Shown here piece by piece: positions 52,918 through 61,385 of a stretch of 64,000 nucleotides of DNA; position 1 is the stretch's first letter; each line of letters begins with the position of its first letter. The notes under the pieces were generated by a model that did not search any database, was not told the origin of the DNA, and saw only the letters and a program-made list of their open reading frames with translations. The DNA is taken from contig NZ_BBUZ01000024.1 of NCBI RefSeq assembly GCF_001417735.1, positions 244,094 through 308,093 of the forward strand, written 5' to 3'. This DNA is from Streptomyces sp. NBRC 110028 (GTDB lineage: Bacteria > Actinomycetota > Actinomycetes > Streptomycetales > Streptomycetaceae). The position numbers were made by a program, and so were the translations under genes.

Positions 52918-53346
52918 GTGGCAGTTCGCTTTGTGCAGGTTGCGGAAACCGAGAAGGACGAGGAAGGAGTTCAGGAAACCGTCACGCCGGTTGTCGTCAA
53001 CGGACAGACGGTCGAAACGCGAATCTACGGACGTACGGTTCTTCACTGCGATCTCGAAACCGATATCACCGACGATGTGCATTCGGTGGAGATCTTGGTT
53101 CCGACCTGGGTCGAGGAAGAATACGAAACCGGGGAAACGAACGAGGACGGCAGCAACGCCATCGGCGTGCGGTCGGCCCTGAAGTCGGAGCGCCGGACCG
53201 TGGATCTGGGGCCGGACGCGCTGAAGGCCCTCCAGAAGGCGCTGCAGCCGTTCGCGGCGGTGTCCAGGCCGGCGGAGGAGGCGACTTCCAAGAAGCGCGG
53301 CCGGCCCGCCAAGAAGGCGGCCGCGACTTCTCCGAGCGCGAGCTAG
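52918..53346 (+). CDS. small acidic protein with C-terminal AT-hook-like tail
   Basis: A 142-residue protein starting at GTG 52918 with AAAAGGGGAAGCA before it. The body is rich in Glu, Asp, Thr and Val (about residues 8-85), then a Lys/Ala/Pro-rich tail with KKRGRPAKKAAA, an AT-hook-like GRP core found in nucleoid-binding proteins. The codons in the first half are more A/T-rich (GAA, AAA) than in its neighbours. TAGAAT at 52884 could be its -10. I do not recognise the family; binding to DNA through the tail is inference. Confidence 0.65.
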   Translation: MAVRFVQVAETEKDEEGVQETVTPVVVNGQTVETRIYGRTVLHCDLETDITDDVHSVEILVPTWVEEEYETGETNEDGSNAIGVRSALKSERRTVDLGPDALKALQKALQPFAAVSRPAEEATSKKRGRPAKKAAATSPSAS

Positions 53347-53702
53347 TCGCCGCGGGGGCGGGAACACATGGTCCCGCCCCCACTGATTTCCCGGGCGGGA
53401 CCGCGCCAGTCGGCGGAGAAACGCGATTCCCGGGCGGGCCGGCCTCGATCGTTCATGATTTCGGGCCGGGCGCCCCGGTGGATGATGCGGCCTTTACGAA
53501 GCCGTCGTATCAGAGGCCACCGGTGTGAACACGGCGTCGGACAGACAGTCTCCGCCGGGAGCGGTCGCGAACGCGGCATCCCGCAGGATCTTCCCCGCCG
53601 GCAGGGCGGGCCAACCGGGCCACGATCCGATCCGGGCTCCGGCCCAAAACGCAAAGGCAAGGAGAGAGCTCTCCTTGCCTCTCCTAATTTATAGCGCACT
53701 GG
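53347..53702. other. Non-coding stretch upstream of rph
   Basis: No supported gene. A 12-bp inverted repeat (AGGCAAGGAGAG / CTCTCCTTGCCT, 53655-53680) with a two-base loop is followed by the A/T-rich TAATTTATAG. It may end transcription of the AT-hook gene, and the A/T stretch may serve as the rph -10 region. Confidence 0.5.
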
Positions 53703-53721
53703 GGGGCTTGCCACAAGCCCC
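53703..53721. promoter_or_regulatory. Rifamycin-associated element (RAE)-like palindrome
   Basis: GGGGCTTG-CCA-CAAGCCCC is a 19-bp inverted repeat with a 3-base centre, the size and form of the RAE described upstream of rifamycin-inducible resistance genes in actinomycetes. It is about 100 bases before the rph start, next to an A/T-rich probable -10 region. Confidence 0.85.
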
Positions 53722-53822
53722 GGGGCGCGGCGCAGAATCGTCGGCCTACGCCCACAACCTGCGGAAATGGGGGGCACGACGTGTGGGGTTCGACGGAGCA
53801 CGGCTGCCTCGGAGGGATCGCG

Positions 53823-56477
53823 ATGACCGAGCGGTATGTGCTGGACCTTCAAGAGATCGACGAGACGCGGATCGCGGTCGCCGGCGGCAAGGGCGCGCAC
53901 TTGGGTGGGCTGTCGCGGATCGAAGACATCCGCGTGCCGGGGGGCTTTTGCGTGACGACGGACGCCTTCCGGCGGATCATGGCGGAAGCGCCGTCGGTCG
54001 ACGCTCTGCTCGATCAGTTGTCGCGCTCGGATGCGGACGATCGGGAGGCGATCCGCGCGCTCAGCGCGGAGCTGCGCCGGACCATCGAGGGGGTCGCCAT
54101 CCCGGACGATCTCGCGGCGGCGGTCACCCGCGCGCTCACCCGGTTCGGCGAGCATGCCGCGTACGCCGTCCGGTCCAGCGCGACGGCGGAGGACCTGCCG
54201 ACGGCCTCCTTCGCCGGTCAGCAGGACACGTATTTGAACGTCGTGGGGCCGACGGCGGTCCTCCGGCACATCAGCCGGTGCTGGGCTTCGCTGTTCACCG
54301 AGCGGGCCGTGACCTACCGCCGGCGGAACGGCATCGACCACCGTACGGTCCACATGGCCGTGGTCGTGCAGCAGATGGTCTTCCCGGACGCGGCCGGCAT
54401 CCTGTTCACGGCCGACCCCGTCACGGGCAACCGGAAGGTCGCCACCGTGGACGCCGGCTTCGGCCTCGGCGAGGCCCTGGTCTCCGGACTGGTGAACCCG
54501 GACGTCTTCACGGTGCGAGACGGCGAAGTCGTCGCCAAGACGATCGGCGCCAAGCAGCGTGCCGTCCACGCCCTGCCGGACGGCGGCACGCGGGAAGTGG
54601 CGGTCGACTCGCGACGGCAGCAGCAGCCGGCGCTGACGGATGCGCAGGTCGTGTGGCTCGTACGGCTCGGGCGGCGGATCGAAGCGCACTTCGGCAACCC
54701 GCAGGACATCGAATGGTGCCTGGTCGACGACGGCTTCCAGATCGTGCAGAGCCGGCCGATCACGACGCTGTTCCCCATCCCCGAGACCGGCGACCAGGAC
54801 AACCACCTCTACGTCTCCGTCGGCCACCAGCAGATGATGACCGACCCCATGAAGCCCCTGGGGCTCTCCATGTGGCAGCTGACGGCCATGGTGGCGATGC
54901 ACGAGGCCGGCGGGAGGCTGTTCGTCGACATCACCCAGCGCCTGGCCACGCCCGCGGGCCGCGCCGCTCTCCTGGAAATGATGGGGAGGGGCGATCCGTT
55001 GGTCAGGGACGCGCTGGAGACCGTCCTCGACCGTGACGATTTCGTCCCCTCGCTCCCGGACGCCCCTCCCGGCAACCCGCAGTCCGGCAACCCGCAGTTC
55101 GGCAACCCACAGTCCGGCAGGCCGCCGGCCGCCGGCGGCGCGTCCGCCCCGGCCGAGGCCGATCCGGCCGTCGTCGCCCAGCTGATCGAGCGCAGCCGGG
55201 CGTCCATCGCCGCCCTGGAGCGCGACATCCGGACGAAGACCGGACCGGCGCTGTTCGACTTCCTCCTGGGCGAGGCCTTCGAGGAGCACAAGCGGGTCCT
55301 CGGTGACCCGCTGAACATTCAGGCGATCATGGCGGGGATGAAGGCCACCTGGTGGCTCAACGACAAGCTGCACGAGTGGCTGGGCGAGAAGAACGCGGCT
55401 GACACGCTCACTCTGTCCGCCCCCGGCAACATCACCTCGGAGATGGGGCTGGAGCTGCTCGACGTCGCGGACGTGATCCGCCCGCATCCGGAGGTGGTGG
55501 CGTTCCTCCAGGGCGTCGGGAACTTCGACGATGCCTTCCTGGAGGAGCTGGCGAAGCTCCCGGGCGGGACCGAGGCGCGCGAGGCCATGGAGACCTACCT
55601 CGACCGGTACGGCATGCGCTGCGCCGGGGAGATCGACATCACGAGGCCACGGTGGCGCGAGCGCCCCACCACGCTCGTGCCCGCGGTCCTCGACAACGTC
55701 AGGAACTTCGAGCCGGGCGCCGCCGGGCGGCGCTTCGAGGAGGGGCGGCAGAAGGCACTGCGGAAGGAACAGGACGTGCTGGCGCGGTTGCGGGCCCTGC
55801 CGGACGGGGACCGGAAGGCCGACGAGACCAAGCGGATGATCGACCGGGTCAGGGCCTTCATCGGGTACCGGGAGTACCCGAAGTACGACATCATCAGCCG
55901 CTACTTCGTCTACAAGCAGGCCCTGCTGGAGGAGGCCGGGCGCCTGGTGCGGGCCGGTGTGCTTCCCGAGCGGGAGGACGTCTTCTACCTGACGTTCCAG
56001 GAGTTCCACGAGGCGGTGCGCTCGCAGCGGGTGGATGACCGGCTCATCCAGCGGCGCAAGGACACGTTCCGGTCGTACCACGCGCTCACCCCGCCCCGGG
56101 TGCTCACCTCCGACGGCGAGGCCCTCACCGGCGCGTACCGGCGCGACGACGTGCCGGCCGGTGCCCTGGTCGGCGTAGCGGTTTCCGCCGGGACCGTCGA
56201 GGGGAGGGCCCGCGTCATCCTCGACATGGCGGAGGCGGATCTCGACGCGGGCGACATCCTGGTCACGGCCTTCACGGACCCCAGCTGGTCGCCGCTGTTC
56301 GTCGGGATCGCGGGCCTGGTGACGGAGGTGGGCGGCCAGATGACCCATGGCGCGGTGATCGCCCGGGAGTACGGCTTGCCGGCCGTCGTGGGCGTGGAGC
56401 AGGCCACCCGGCTGATCCGGGACGGGCAGCGGATCCGCGTGCACGGAACCGACGGGTACGTCGAGATCCTGTCCTGA
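53823..56477 (+). CDS. rph: rifampin phosphotransferase
   Basis: An 884-residue enzyme that inactivates rifamycins by transferring the beta-phosphate of ATP to the ansa bridge. Residues about 1-320 are an ATP-grasp domain (GGKGAHLGGLSRIEDIRVPG, YAVRSSATAEDLPTASFAGQ, GILFTADPVTG). About 330-770 is the rifamycin-binding part. About 790-884 is the swivelling phosphohistidine domain with GGQMTHGAVIAREYG, where His842 is the phosphate carrier. A 15-bp unit coding GNPQS/F is repeated three times at 55071-55115 in a linker absent from typical copies. ATG 53823 follows GGAGGG. A RAE-like site upstream predicts rifamycin induction. Confidence 0.95.
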   Translation: MTERYVLDLQEIDETRIAVAGGKGAHLGGLSRIEDIRVPGGFCVTTDAFRRIMAEAPSVDALLDQLSRSDADDREAIRALSAELRRTIEGVAIPDDLAAAVTRALTRFGEHAAYAVRSSATAEDLPTASFAGQQDTYLNVVGPTAVLRHISRCWASLFTERAVTYRRRNGIDHRTVHMAVVVQQMVFPDAAGILFTADPVTGNRKVATVDAGFGLGEALVSGLVNPDVFTVRDGEVVAKTIGAKQRAVHALPDGGTREVAVDSRRQQQPALTDAQVVWLVRLGRRIEAHFGNPQDIEWCLVDDGFQIVQSRPITTLFPIPETGDQDNHLYVSVGHQQMMTDPMKPLGLSMWQLTAMVAMHEAGGRLFVDITQRLATPAGRAALLEMMGRGDPLVRDALETVLDRDDFVPSLPDAPPGNPQSGNPQFGNPQSGRPPAAGGASAPAEADPAVVAQLIERSRASIAALERDIRTKTGPALFDFLLGEAFEEHKRVLGDPLNIQAIMAGMKATWWLNDKLHEWLGEKNAADTLTLSAPGNITSEMGLELLDVADVIRPHPEVVAFLQGVGNFDDAFLEELAKLPGGTEAREAMETYLDRYGMRCAGEIDITRPRWRERPTTLVPAVLDNVRNFEPGAAGRRFEEGRQKALRKEQDVLARLRALPDGDRKADETKRMIDRVRAFIGYREYPKYDIISRYFVYKQALLEEAGRLVRAGVLPEREDVFYLTFQEFHEAVRSQRVDDRLIQRRKDTFRSYHALTPPRVLTSDGEALTGAYRRDDVPAGALVGVAVSAGTVEGRARVILDMAEADLDAGDILVTAFTDPSWSPLFVGIAGLVTEVGGQMTHGAVIAREYGLPAVVGVEQATRLIRDGQRIRVHGTDGYVEILS

Positions 56478-56496
56478 CCGGCCCTACGCCCTGACC

Positions 56497-56552
56497 GGTC
56501 AGGCGGTCAGGCGGTCAGGCGGTCAGGCGGTCAGGCGGTCAGGCGGTCAGGG
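56497..56552. repeat. 8-bp tandem repeat GGTCAGGC x 7
   Basis: Six perfect copies and one copy with a final G instead of C. It fills the gap between the convergent rph and F420 oxidoreductase genes and includes the stop and last codons of the latter (LTA followed by TGA). Copy number is likely variable by slippage; extra copies would not change the protein because the stop lies in the innermost unit. Confidence 0.9.
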
Positions 56553-57540
56553 CCGGGATGACCTCGGTGCCATAGGTGTCGATCGTCGTCTCCTTCGCGT
56601 CGTGCATCGCGTAGACCGCGAACTGGTCCACGCCCAGCCCCCGTAGCGCGCGCAGCTTTTCGATGTGGGCCTCCGCCGGGCCCAGCAGACAGAAGCGGTC
56701 GACGATGTCGTCCGGGACGAAGGCCGTGTCCGGGTTCCCGGCGCGGCCGTGGTGGCTGTAGTCGTAGCCCTCGCGCTGCGCGATGTACGACGTCAGGGAT
56801 TCGGGGATGGCTCCGGAGTGCTCACCGTAACGGGTGACCAGGTCGGCGACGTGGTTGCCGACCATGCCGCCGAACCAGCGGCACTGCTCGCGCGCGTGGG
56901 CCGGGTCGTCCCCGATGTACGCGGGGGCGGCGACGCAGATGGTGATCGCGTCCGGGTCGCGGCCGGCGTCGGACGCGGCGGTGCGGACCGCGTGGACCAT
57001 CCACTCCGTCAGGAACGGGTCGGCGAGCTGGAGGATGAAACCGTCGGCCTTGCGGCCCGCGAGGGCGAGCGCCTTGGGCCCGTACGCGGCCATCCACACC
57101 GGCAGCCGGCCGTCCTTGATCCAGGGGATGCGCAGCGGGCTGCCGTCCACCACGGCCTCCCGGCCCTCGGCAAGGTCGCGGATGGCGTCGATGGCGTCGC
57201 TCAGCCGGGCGAGGGTGTTGGGGGTGCGGCCCGCGACCCGCAGGGCGGAGTCGCCGCGTCCGATGCCGCATACGGTGCGGTTGCCGTACATGTCGTTGAG
57301 GGTGGCGAAGGTGGAGGCGGTCACCTCCCAGGTGCGGGTGCCGGGGTTGGTGACCATGGGGCCGACGATCAGCCGCTCGGTGTGTTCCAGGATGCGGCTG
57401 TAGATGACGAACGGCTCCTGCCAGAGCACGGCGGAGTCGAAGGTCCAGCCGTAGCGGAAGCCATTGCGCTCGGCGCGGCCCATCAGCTCGACGACGTCCG
57501 ACGCGGGCGGATCGGTCTGCAGCACGAGTCCGAAGTCCAT
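56539..57540 (-). CDS. LLM-class F420-dependent oxidoreductase of the pyrimidine operon
   Basis: A 333-residue luciferase-like TIM barrel (MDFGLVLQTDPPASDVVELM, TERLIVGPMVTNPGTRTWEV, VCGIGRGDSALRVAGR, PVWMAAYGPKALALAGRKAD). The family uses F420 in most actinobacterial members. It was originally 11 bases after the hydA stop; a MITE now separates them. Its ribosome-binding site AGGAG straddles the MITE end and is intact. Its role may be a redox step on a pyrimidine or related ring; this is inferred from context. Confidence 0.85.
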   Translation of the reverse strand: MDFGLVLQTDPPASDVVELMGRAERNGFRYGWTFDSAVLWQEPFVIYSRILEHTERLIVGPMVTNPGTRTWEVTASTFATLNDMYGNRTVCGIGRGDSALRVAGRTPNTLARLSDAIDAIRDLAEGREAVVDGSPLRIPWIKDGRLPVWMAAYGPKALALAGRKADGFILQLADPFLTEWMVHAVRTAASDAGRDPDAITICVAAPAYIGDDPAHAREQCRWFGGMVGNHVADLVTRYGEHSGAIPESLTSYIAQREGYDYSHHGRAGNPDTAFVPDDIVDRFCLLGPAEAHIEKLRALRGLGVDQFAVYAMHDAKETTIDTYGTEVIPALTA

Positions 57541-57551
57541 GGCGTGGTCTC

Positions 57552-57727
57552 CTAGGGGGTGTCTTTCGGATCAGGTCGGATCAGGTCGGATCAGGGAGCG
57601 GGGTCCGGTGCGTGCGATCGCAAGGCGGAGGAGGAGAGCACAGCGGCGCTGCGCGCGACGACGACAACGCGGCGAGCGTGCGTGCCAGGGCCCGCGAGCC
57701 CGGCATGATCCGGAAGACACCCCCTAG
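57552..57727. mobile_element. 168-bp MITE with 18-bp inverted ends and CTAG target duplications
   Basis: CTAG at 57552-57555 and 57724-57727 flank a 168-bp body. The ends are GGGGTGTCTTTCGGATCA and TGATCCGGAAGACACCCC, inverted repeats with one mismatch. Just inside the left end GGATCAGGTC is repeated almost three times. No transposase frame fits. The 4-bp CTAG duplication is typical of IS5-type transposition, so an IS5-family element probably moved it. Removing the body and one CTAG restores an operon in which the hydA stop TAG is followed at once by the AGGAG of the next gene. Confidence 0.85.
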
Positions 57728-59124
57728 GTGAGGTACTGACAGGTCGAGCGGCGCACGTACCGGCCGTGGCCGGCGCGGCCGGTGTAGGCGCGGCCGTCGA
57801 TGACCGGGAGGCCGCGCGAGAGCACGGTCTCGACCTGCCCGGTGATCCGCTTGCCCTCGTAGGCCGAGTAGTCGACGTTCATGTGGTGGGTCTCGGCGGA
57901 GATGGTCTGCCGGGCGGCCGGGTCGTAGACGACGATGTCGGCGTCCGAGCCGGGCGCGATGGTGCCCTTCCTGGGGTAGAGGCCGAACATCCGGGCCGGG
58001 GTGGCGCAGGCGATCTCGATCCAGCGGCGGCGGGTGATGTGGCCGTCCACGACGGCCTGGTGGAGCAGGTCCATGCGGTGCTCGACGCCCGGCATCCCGT
58101 TGGGGATCTTGGAGAAGTCGCCGCGGCCCATCTCCTTCTGGCCGGTGAAGCAGAACGGGCAGTGGTCGGTGGAGACGACCTGCAGGTCGTTGGTCCGCAG
58201 CCCCCGCCACAGCGCCGCCTGGTGTTCACGCGGCCGCAGCGGTGTCGAGCAGACGTACTTGGCGCCCTCGAAGTCCGGTTCGGCGAGGTTGTCGGTGGAC
58301 AGGAACAGATACTGCGGGCAGGTCTCGCCGAACACCGGCAGCCCCTTGTCACGCGCCCGCACCAGTTCCTCGACGGCCTCCTCGGCCGACACGTGGACGA
58401 CGTACAGCGGCGCCCCGGCCACCCTGGCCAGCTGGATGGCACGGTGGGTGGCCTCGGACTCCAGCAGCGCCTTGCGGACCTCGCCGTGGTAGCGGGGGTC
58501 GGTCCTGCCCTCGGCGAGGGCCTGTTCGACCAGGACGTCGATGGCGATGCCGTTCTCGGCGTGCATCATGATGAGCCCGCCGCCCGCCGCGCCGCGCTGC
58601 ATGGCGCGCAGGATCTGCCCGTCGTCGCTGTAGAAGACGCCCGGATAGGCCATGAACAGCTTGAACGAGGTCACGCCCTCGTCGACGAGGAGGTCCATCT
58701 CCTTCAGGGAGCCGTCGTCGACATCGGAGAGAATCATGTGGAAGGCGTAGTCGATCGCGCAGTTGCCGCCCGCCTTCAGATGCCAGGCGTCCAGGCCCTC
58801 CCGCAGGGCGTGCCCCTTGGTCTGGATGGCGAAGTCCACGATGGTGGTCGTGCCGCCCCAGGCCGCGGCGCGGGTGCCGGTCTCGAAGGTGTCGGCGGCG
58901 AAGGTGCCGCCGAACGGCATCTCCATGTGGGTGTGCGGATCGACCCCGCCCGGGATGACGTACTTGCCGGTGGCGTCGATCGTACGGTCGGCGGTCCAGC
59001 CGCGCGCGATGTCGCTGTCGGACGCGGCCAGCGCCACCACCCGCTCGTCCTCGACCAGGACGTCGGCGTGGGTCTCCTCGGCGGCGGTGACGACGAGCCC
59101 GCCGCGGATCACGGTACGAGGCAT
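57724..59124 (-). CDS. hydA: dihydropyrimidinase / D-hydantoinase
   Basis: A 466-residue cyclic amidohydrolase that opens dihydrouracil or dihydrothymine to N-carbamoyl-beta-amino acids. Zinc-site features are GGVDPHTHMEMPFGG near residue 60, the carboxylated Lys in TSFKLFMAYPG near 155, MMHAENG, YVVHVSAEEA and STDHCPFC. It overlaps the aminotransferase gene by one base (TGATG). The TAG stop codon lies inside the CTAG duplicated by the MITE. Confidence 0.95.
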   Translation of the reverse strand: MPRTVIRGGLVVTAAEETHADVLVEDERVVALAASDSDIARGWTADRTIDATGKYVIPGGVDPHTHMEMPFGGTFAADTFETGTRAAAWGGTTTIVDFAIQTKGHALREGLDAWHLKAGGNCAIDYAFHMILSDVDDGSLKEMDLLVDEGVTSFKLFMAYPGVFYSDDGQILRAMQRGAAGGGLIMMHAENGIAIDVLVEQALAEGRTDPRYHGEVRKALLESEATHRAIQLARVAGAPLYVVHVSAEEAVEELVRARDKGLPVFGETCPQYLFLSTDNLAEPDFEGAKYVCSTPLRPREHQAALWRGLRTNDLQVVSTDHCPFCFTGQKEMGRGDFSKIPNGMPGVEHRMDLLHQAVVDGHITRRRWIEIACATPARMFGLYPRKGTIAPGSDADIVVYDPAARQTISAETHHMNVDYSAYEGKRITGQVETVLSRGLPVIDGRAYTGRAGHGRYVRRSTCQYLT

Positions 59125-60494
59125 CAGCCCGCACTCCTTCCCGACTGACCGGACTGGGTGGACTGACCGGACTGGGTGCCCGACTGACCTTGGGTGGCTT
59201 GCAGGGCGGCTTCGAGGATGTCCGCGCCCTCCTCCGCCTCCGCCACGGTGAGGCTCAGCGGCGGGGCGATGCGCAGGACGCTGCTGTTGTGGCCGCCGCC
59301 CTTGCCGAGGAGCAGCCCGCCCTCGCGGGCGGCCTCCAACACGGCCGAGGCGGCCTCGGGCGCCGGGTCGCCGGTGCCCGGCTCGACCAGTTCGACGCCG
59401 ATCATCAGTCCCCGGCCGCGTACTTCGCGTACGGCGTCGAGCCCGGCGCAGACAGCGCGCAGCCGCTCGATGAGCAGTCCGCCGACCCGGCGGGCGTTGC
59501 CCTGGAGGTCGTGCTCGACGAGATGGTTGAGGTTGGCGAGACCGGCGGCCATGGTGACCGGGCTGCCGCCGAAGGTGGAGATGGACATGGCGCCCAGGCA
59601 GTTCATGACCTCCGCGCGGGCCACGACTCCGCCGATCGCCATGCCGTTGCCGATGCCCTTGGCGAAGGTGAGCACGTCCGGCGGGCCCGCCGCGTCGTGT
59701 GCCTGCCAGCCCCAGAAGTGGTCGCCGGTGCGGCCCCAGCCGGTCTGCACCTCGTCACTGATCCACAGGATGCCGTGCCGGTCCAGCACCTCGCGGAAGG
59801 CGGCGAACAGCCCGTCGGGCGGGGAGGTGAAGCCGCCCACGCCCTGGACGGGTTCGGCGATCAGCGCGGCGACGTTGCCGTGCGCCTGGCCGAGGATGTC
59901 TTCCAGGTCCGCCACGCACGCGTCGATGAACGCGCCGTCCGACAGCCCGGCGAACGGCCCCCGGCTCCGCACCCCGCCGTGTACGTACAGCGTCTGCAGC
60001 GGGGAGATGCTGGTCGGCGACCAGGAGCGGTTGCCCGTGACGCCGACCGTCGAGAACGACCGGCCGTGGTAGCTGTTGCGCAGCGCCAGGACCTGGTTGG
60101 AGCGGCGGTAGGTGGTGGCGAGCAGCAGCGCCGTGTCGTTGGCCTCGGTGCCGGAGGTGGTGAAGAAGACCCGCGCGTCGGGGATGCCGGACAGATGCGC
60201 GACGCGCTCGGCGAGGTCGACCATCGGACGGTCGAGGTAGAGCGTGGAGCTGTGCAGGATCCGGCCCGCCTGCTCGGCGATGGCCTTGGTGACCTCGGGC
60301 AGCGCGTGGGCGGTCATCGTGGTGAGGATGCCGCCGAAGAAGTCGAGGTAGCGGTTGCCGTCCGCGTCCCAGACGTGGCGTCCCTCGCCGTGGGTGATCT
60401 CGATCGGGCGCTGGTAGTACAGCGCCAGCCAGTCCGGGAGGACGGCCCGGTGGCGTGCGTACAGGTCCTCGCCGGTCGTGTGCTCGCCGGTCAT
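59124..60494 (-). CDS. class III aminotransferase (probable beta-alanine/beta-aminoisobutyrate aminotransferase)
   Basis: A 456-residue PLP enzyme. Motifs: VFFTTSGTEANDTALLLATT, RNSYHGRSFSTVGVTGN, ILWISDEVQTGWGRTGDHFW and the Schiff-base Lys in DVLTFAKGIGNGMAIGG. Between a ureidopropionase and a dihydropyrimidinase it should use the beta-alanine or beta-aminoisobutyrate they release, with pyruvate or 2-oxoglutarate. The last ~20 residues are a Gln/Ser/Gly repeat tail (QSG units). It overlaps the upstream gene by four bases. Confidence 0.9.
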   Translation of the reverse strand: MTGEHTTGEDLYARHRAVLPDWLALYYQRPIEITHGEGRHVWDADGNRYLDFFGGILTTMTAHALPEVTKAIAEQAGRILHSSTLYLDRPMVDLAERVAHLSGIPDARVFFTTSGTEANDTALLLATTYRRSNQVLALRNSYHGRSFSTVGVTGNRSWSPTSISPLQTLYVHGGVRSRGPFAGLSDGAFIDACVADLEDILGQAHGNVAALIAEPVQGVGGFTSPPDGLFAAFREVLDRHGILWISDEVQTGWGRTGDHFWGWQAHDAAGPPDVLTFAKGIGNGMAIGGVVARAEVMNCLGAMSISTFGGSPVTMAAGLANLNHLVEHDLQGNARRVGGLLIERLRAVCAGLDAVREVRGRGLMIGVELVEPGTGDPAPEAASAVLEAAREGGLLLGKGGGHNSSVLRIAPPLSLTVAEAEEGADILEAALQATQGQSGTQSGQSTQSGQSGRSAG

Positions 60495-61333
60495 GGCTTC
60501 ACCAGCTCGTCGTAGGCGTCGGGGCGGCGGTCCCGGTAGAAGGCCCACTGCTGCCGCACCTCGTCGAGGAGGCCGAAATCGAGGTCGCGGACGACCAGTT
60601 CCTCTTCCTTGTCGCTGGCCACGTCCCCGACGAACTGGCCGCGCGGGTCCACGAAGTAGCTGGTGCCGTAGAAGTCGTTGTCGCCGTATTCCTCGGTGCC
60701 GACGCGGTTGATCGCCGCGATGAAGTACGCGTTCGCCACCGCCGACGCGGGCTGCTCCAGCTGCCACAGGTGCGACGACAGCCCACGGGAGGTGGCCGAC
60801 GGGTTGTAGACGAGCTGCGCGCCGGCCAGCCCCAGGGCGCGCCAGCCCTCCGGGAAGTGGCGGTCGTAGCAGATGTACACGCCGACCTTGCCGACGGCGG
60901 TGTCGAACACCGGCCAGCCAAGGTTGCCCGGCTTGAAGTAGTACTTCTCCCAGAACCCCTTGAGCTGGGGGATGTGGTGCTTGCGGTACTTGCCGAGGTA
61001 GCTGCCGTCGGCGTCGATCACGGCCGCGGTGTTGTAGTAGAAGCCGGACTGCTCGACCTCGTAGACCGGTACGACCATCACCATCCCGGTCTCCCGGGCC
61101 AGCGCCGCCATCCGCCGCACCGTCGGCCCGTCCGGGACCGGCTCCGCCCACCGGTAGTGCTCCGGCTCCTGCACCTGGCAGAAGTACGGGGCGTTGAACA
61201 CCTCCTGGAAGCCGATCACCTTGGCCCCCTGGGCGGCGGCCTGCCGGGCGTACTCCTCATGCTTCGCGATCATCGATTCGGTGTCGCCGGTCCAGGTGCA
61301 CTGGACGAGCGCGGCTCGTACGAGGTTGGCCAT
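60491..61333 (-). CDS. beta-ureidopropionase (nitrilase-superfamily amidohydrolase)
   Basis: A 280-residue C-N hydrolase. The Glu-Lys-Cys triad is seen in VIGFQEVFNAPYFCQ, YRKHHIPQLKGFWEKYYFKP and VGVYICYDRHFPEGWRALG. It cleaves N-carbamoyl-beta-alanine to beta-alanine, CO2 and ammonia. ATG 61333 follows GAAGGAG by seven bases. It is the first gene of the pyrimidine degradation operon; the dihydropyrimidine dehydrogenase for the first step is not in the window. Confidence 0.92.
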   Translation of the reverse strand: MANLVRAALVQCTWTGDTESMIAKHEEYARQAAAQGAKVIGFQEVFNAPYFCQVQEPEHYRWAEPVPDGPTVRRMAALARETGMVMVVPVYEVEQSGFYYNTAAVIDADGSYLGKYRKHHIPQLKGFWEKYYFKPGNLGWPVFDTAVGKVGVYICYDRHFPEGWRALGLAGAQLVYNPSATSRGLSSHLWQLEQPASAVANAYFIAAINRVGTEEYGDNDFYGTSYFVDPRGQFVGDVASDKEEELVVRDLDFGLLDEVRQQWAFYRDRRPDAYDELVKP

Positions 61334-61385
61334 GATCAGCTCCTTCACAGCAGTGCTCCGGGGCTTGCCCCGTCGTCAACCTGTG

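Noticed and set aside
53368..53694. 108-codon + strand frame upstream of rph
   Set aside because: It is Arg/Pro/Gly-rich with no motif, and it runs through the inverted repeat; it looks like random high-GC open frame.
53343..56444. 1033-codon open frame on the - strand opposite rph
   Set aside because: Antisense shadow of rph; no motif and poor start context.
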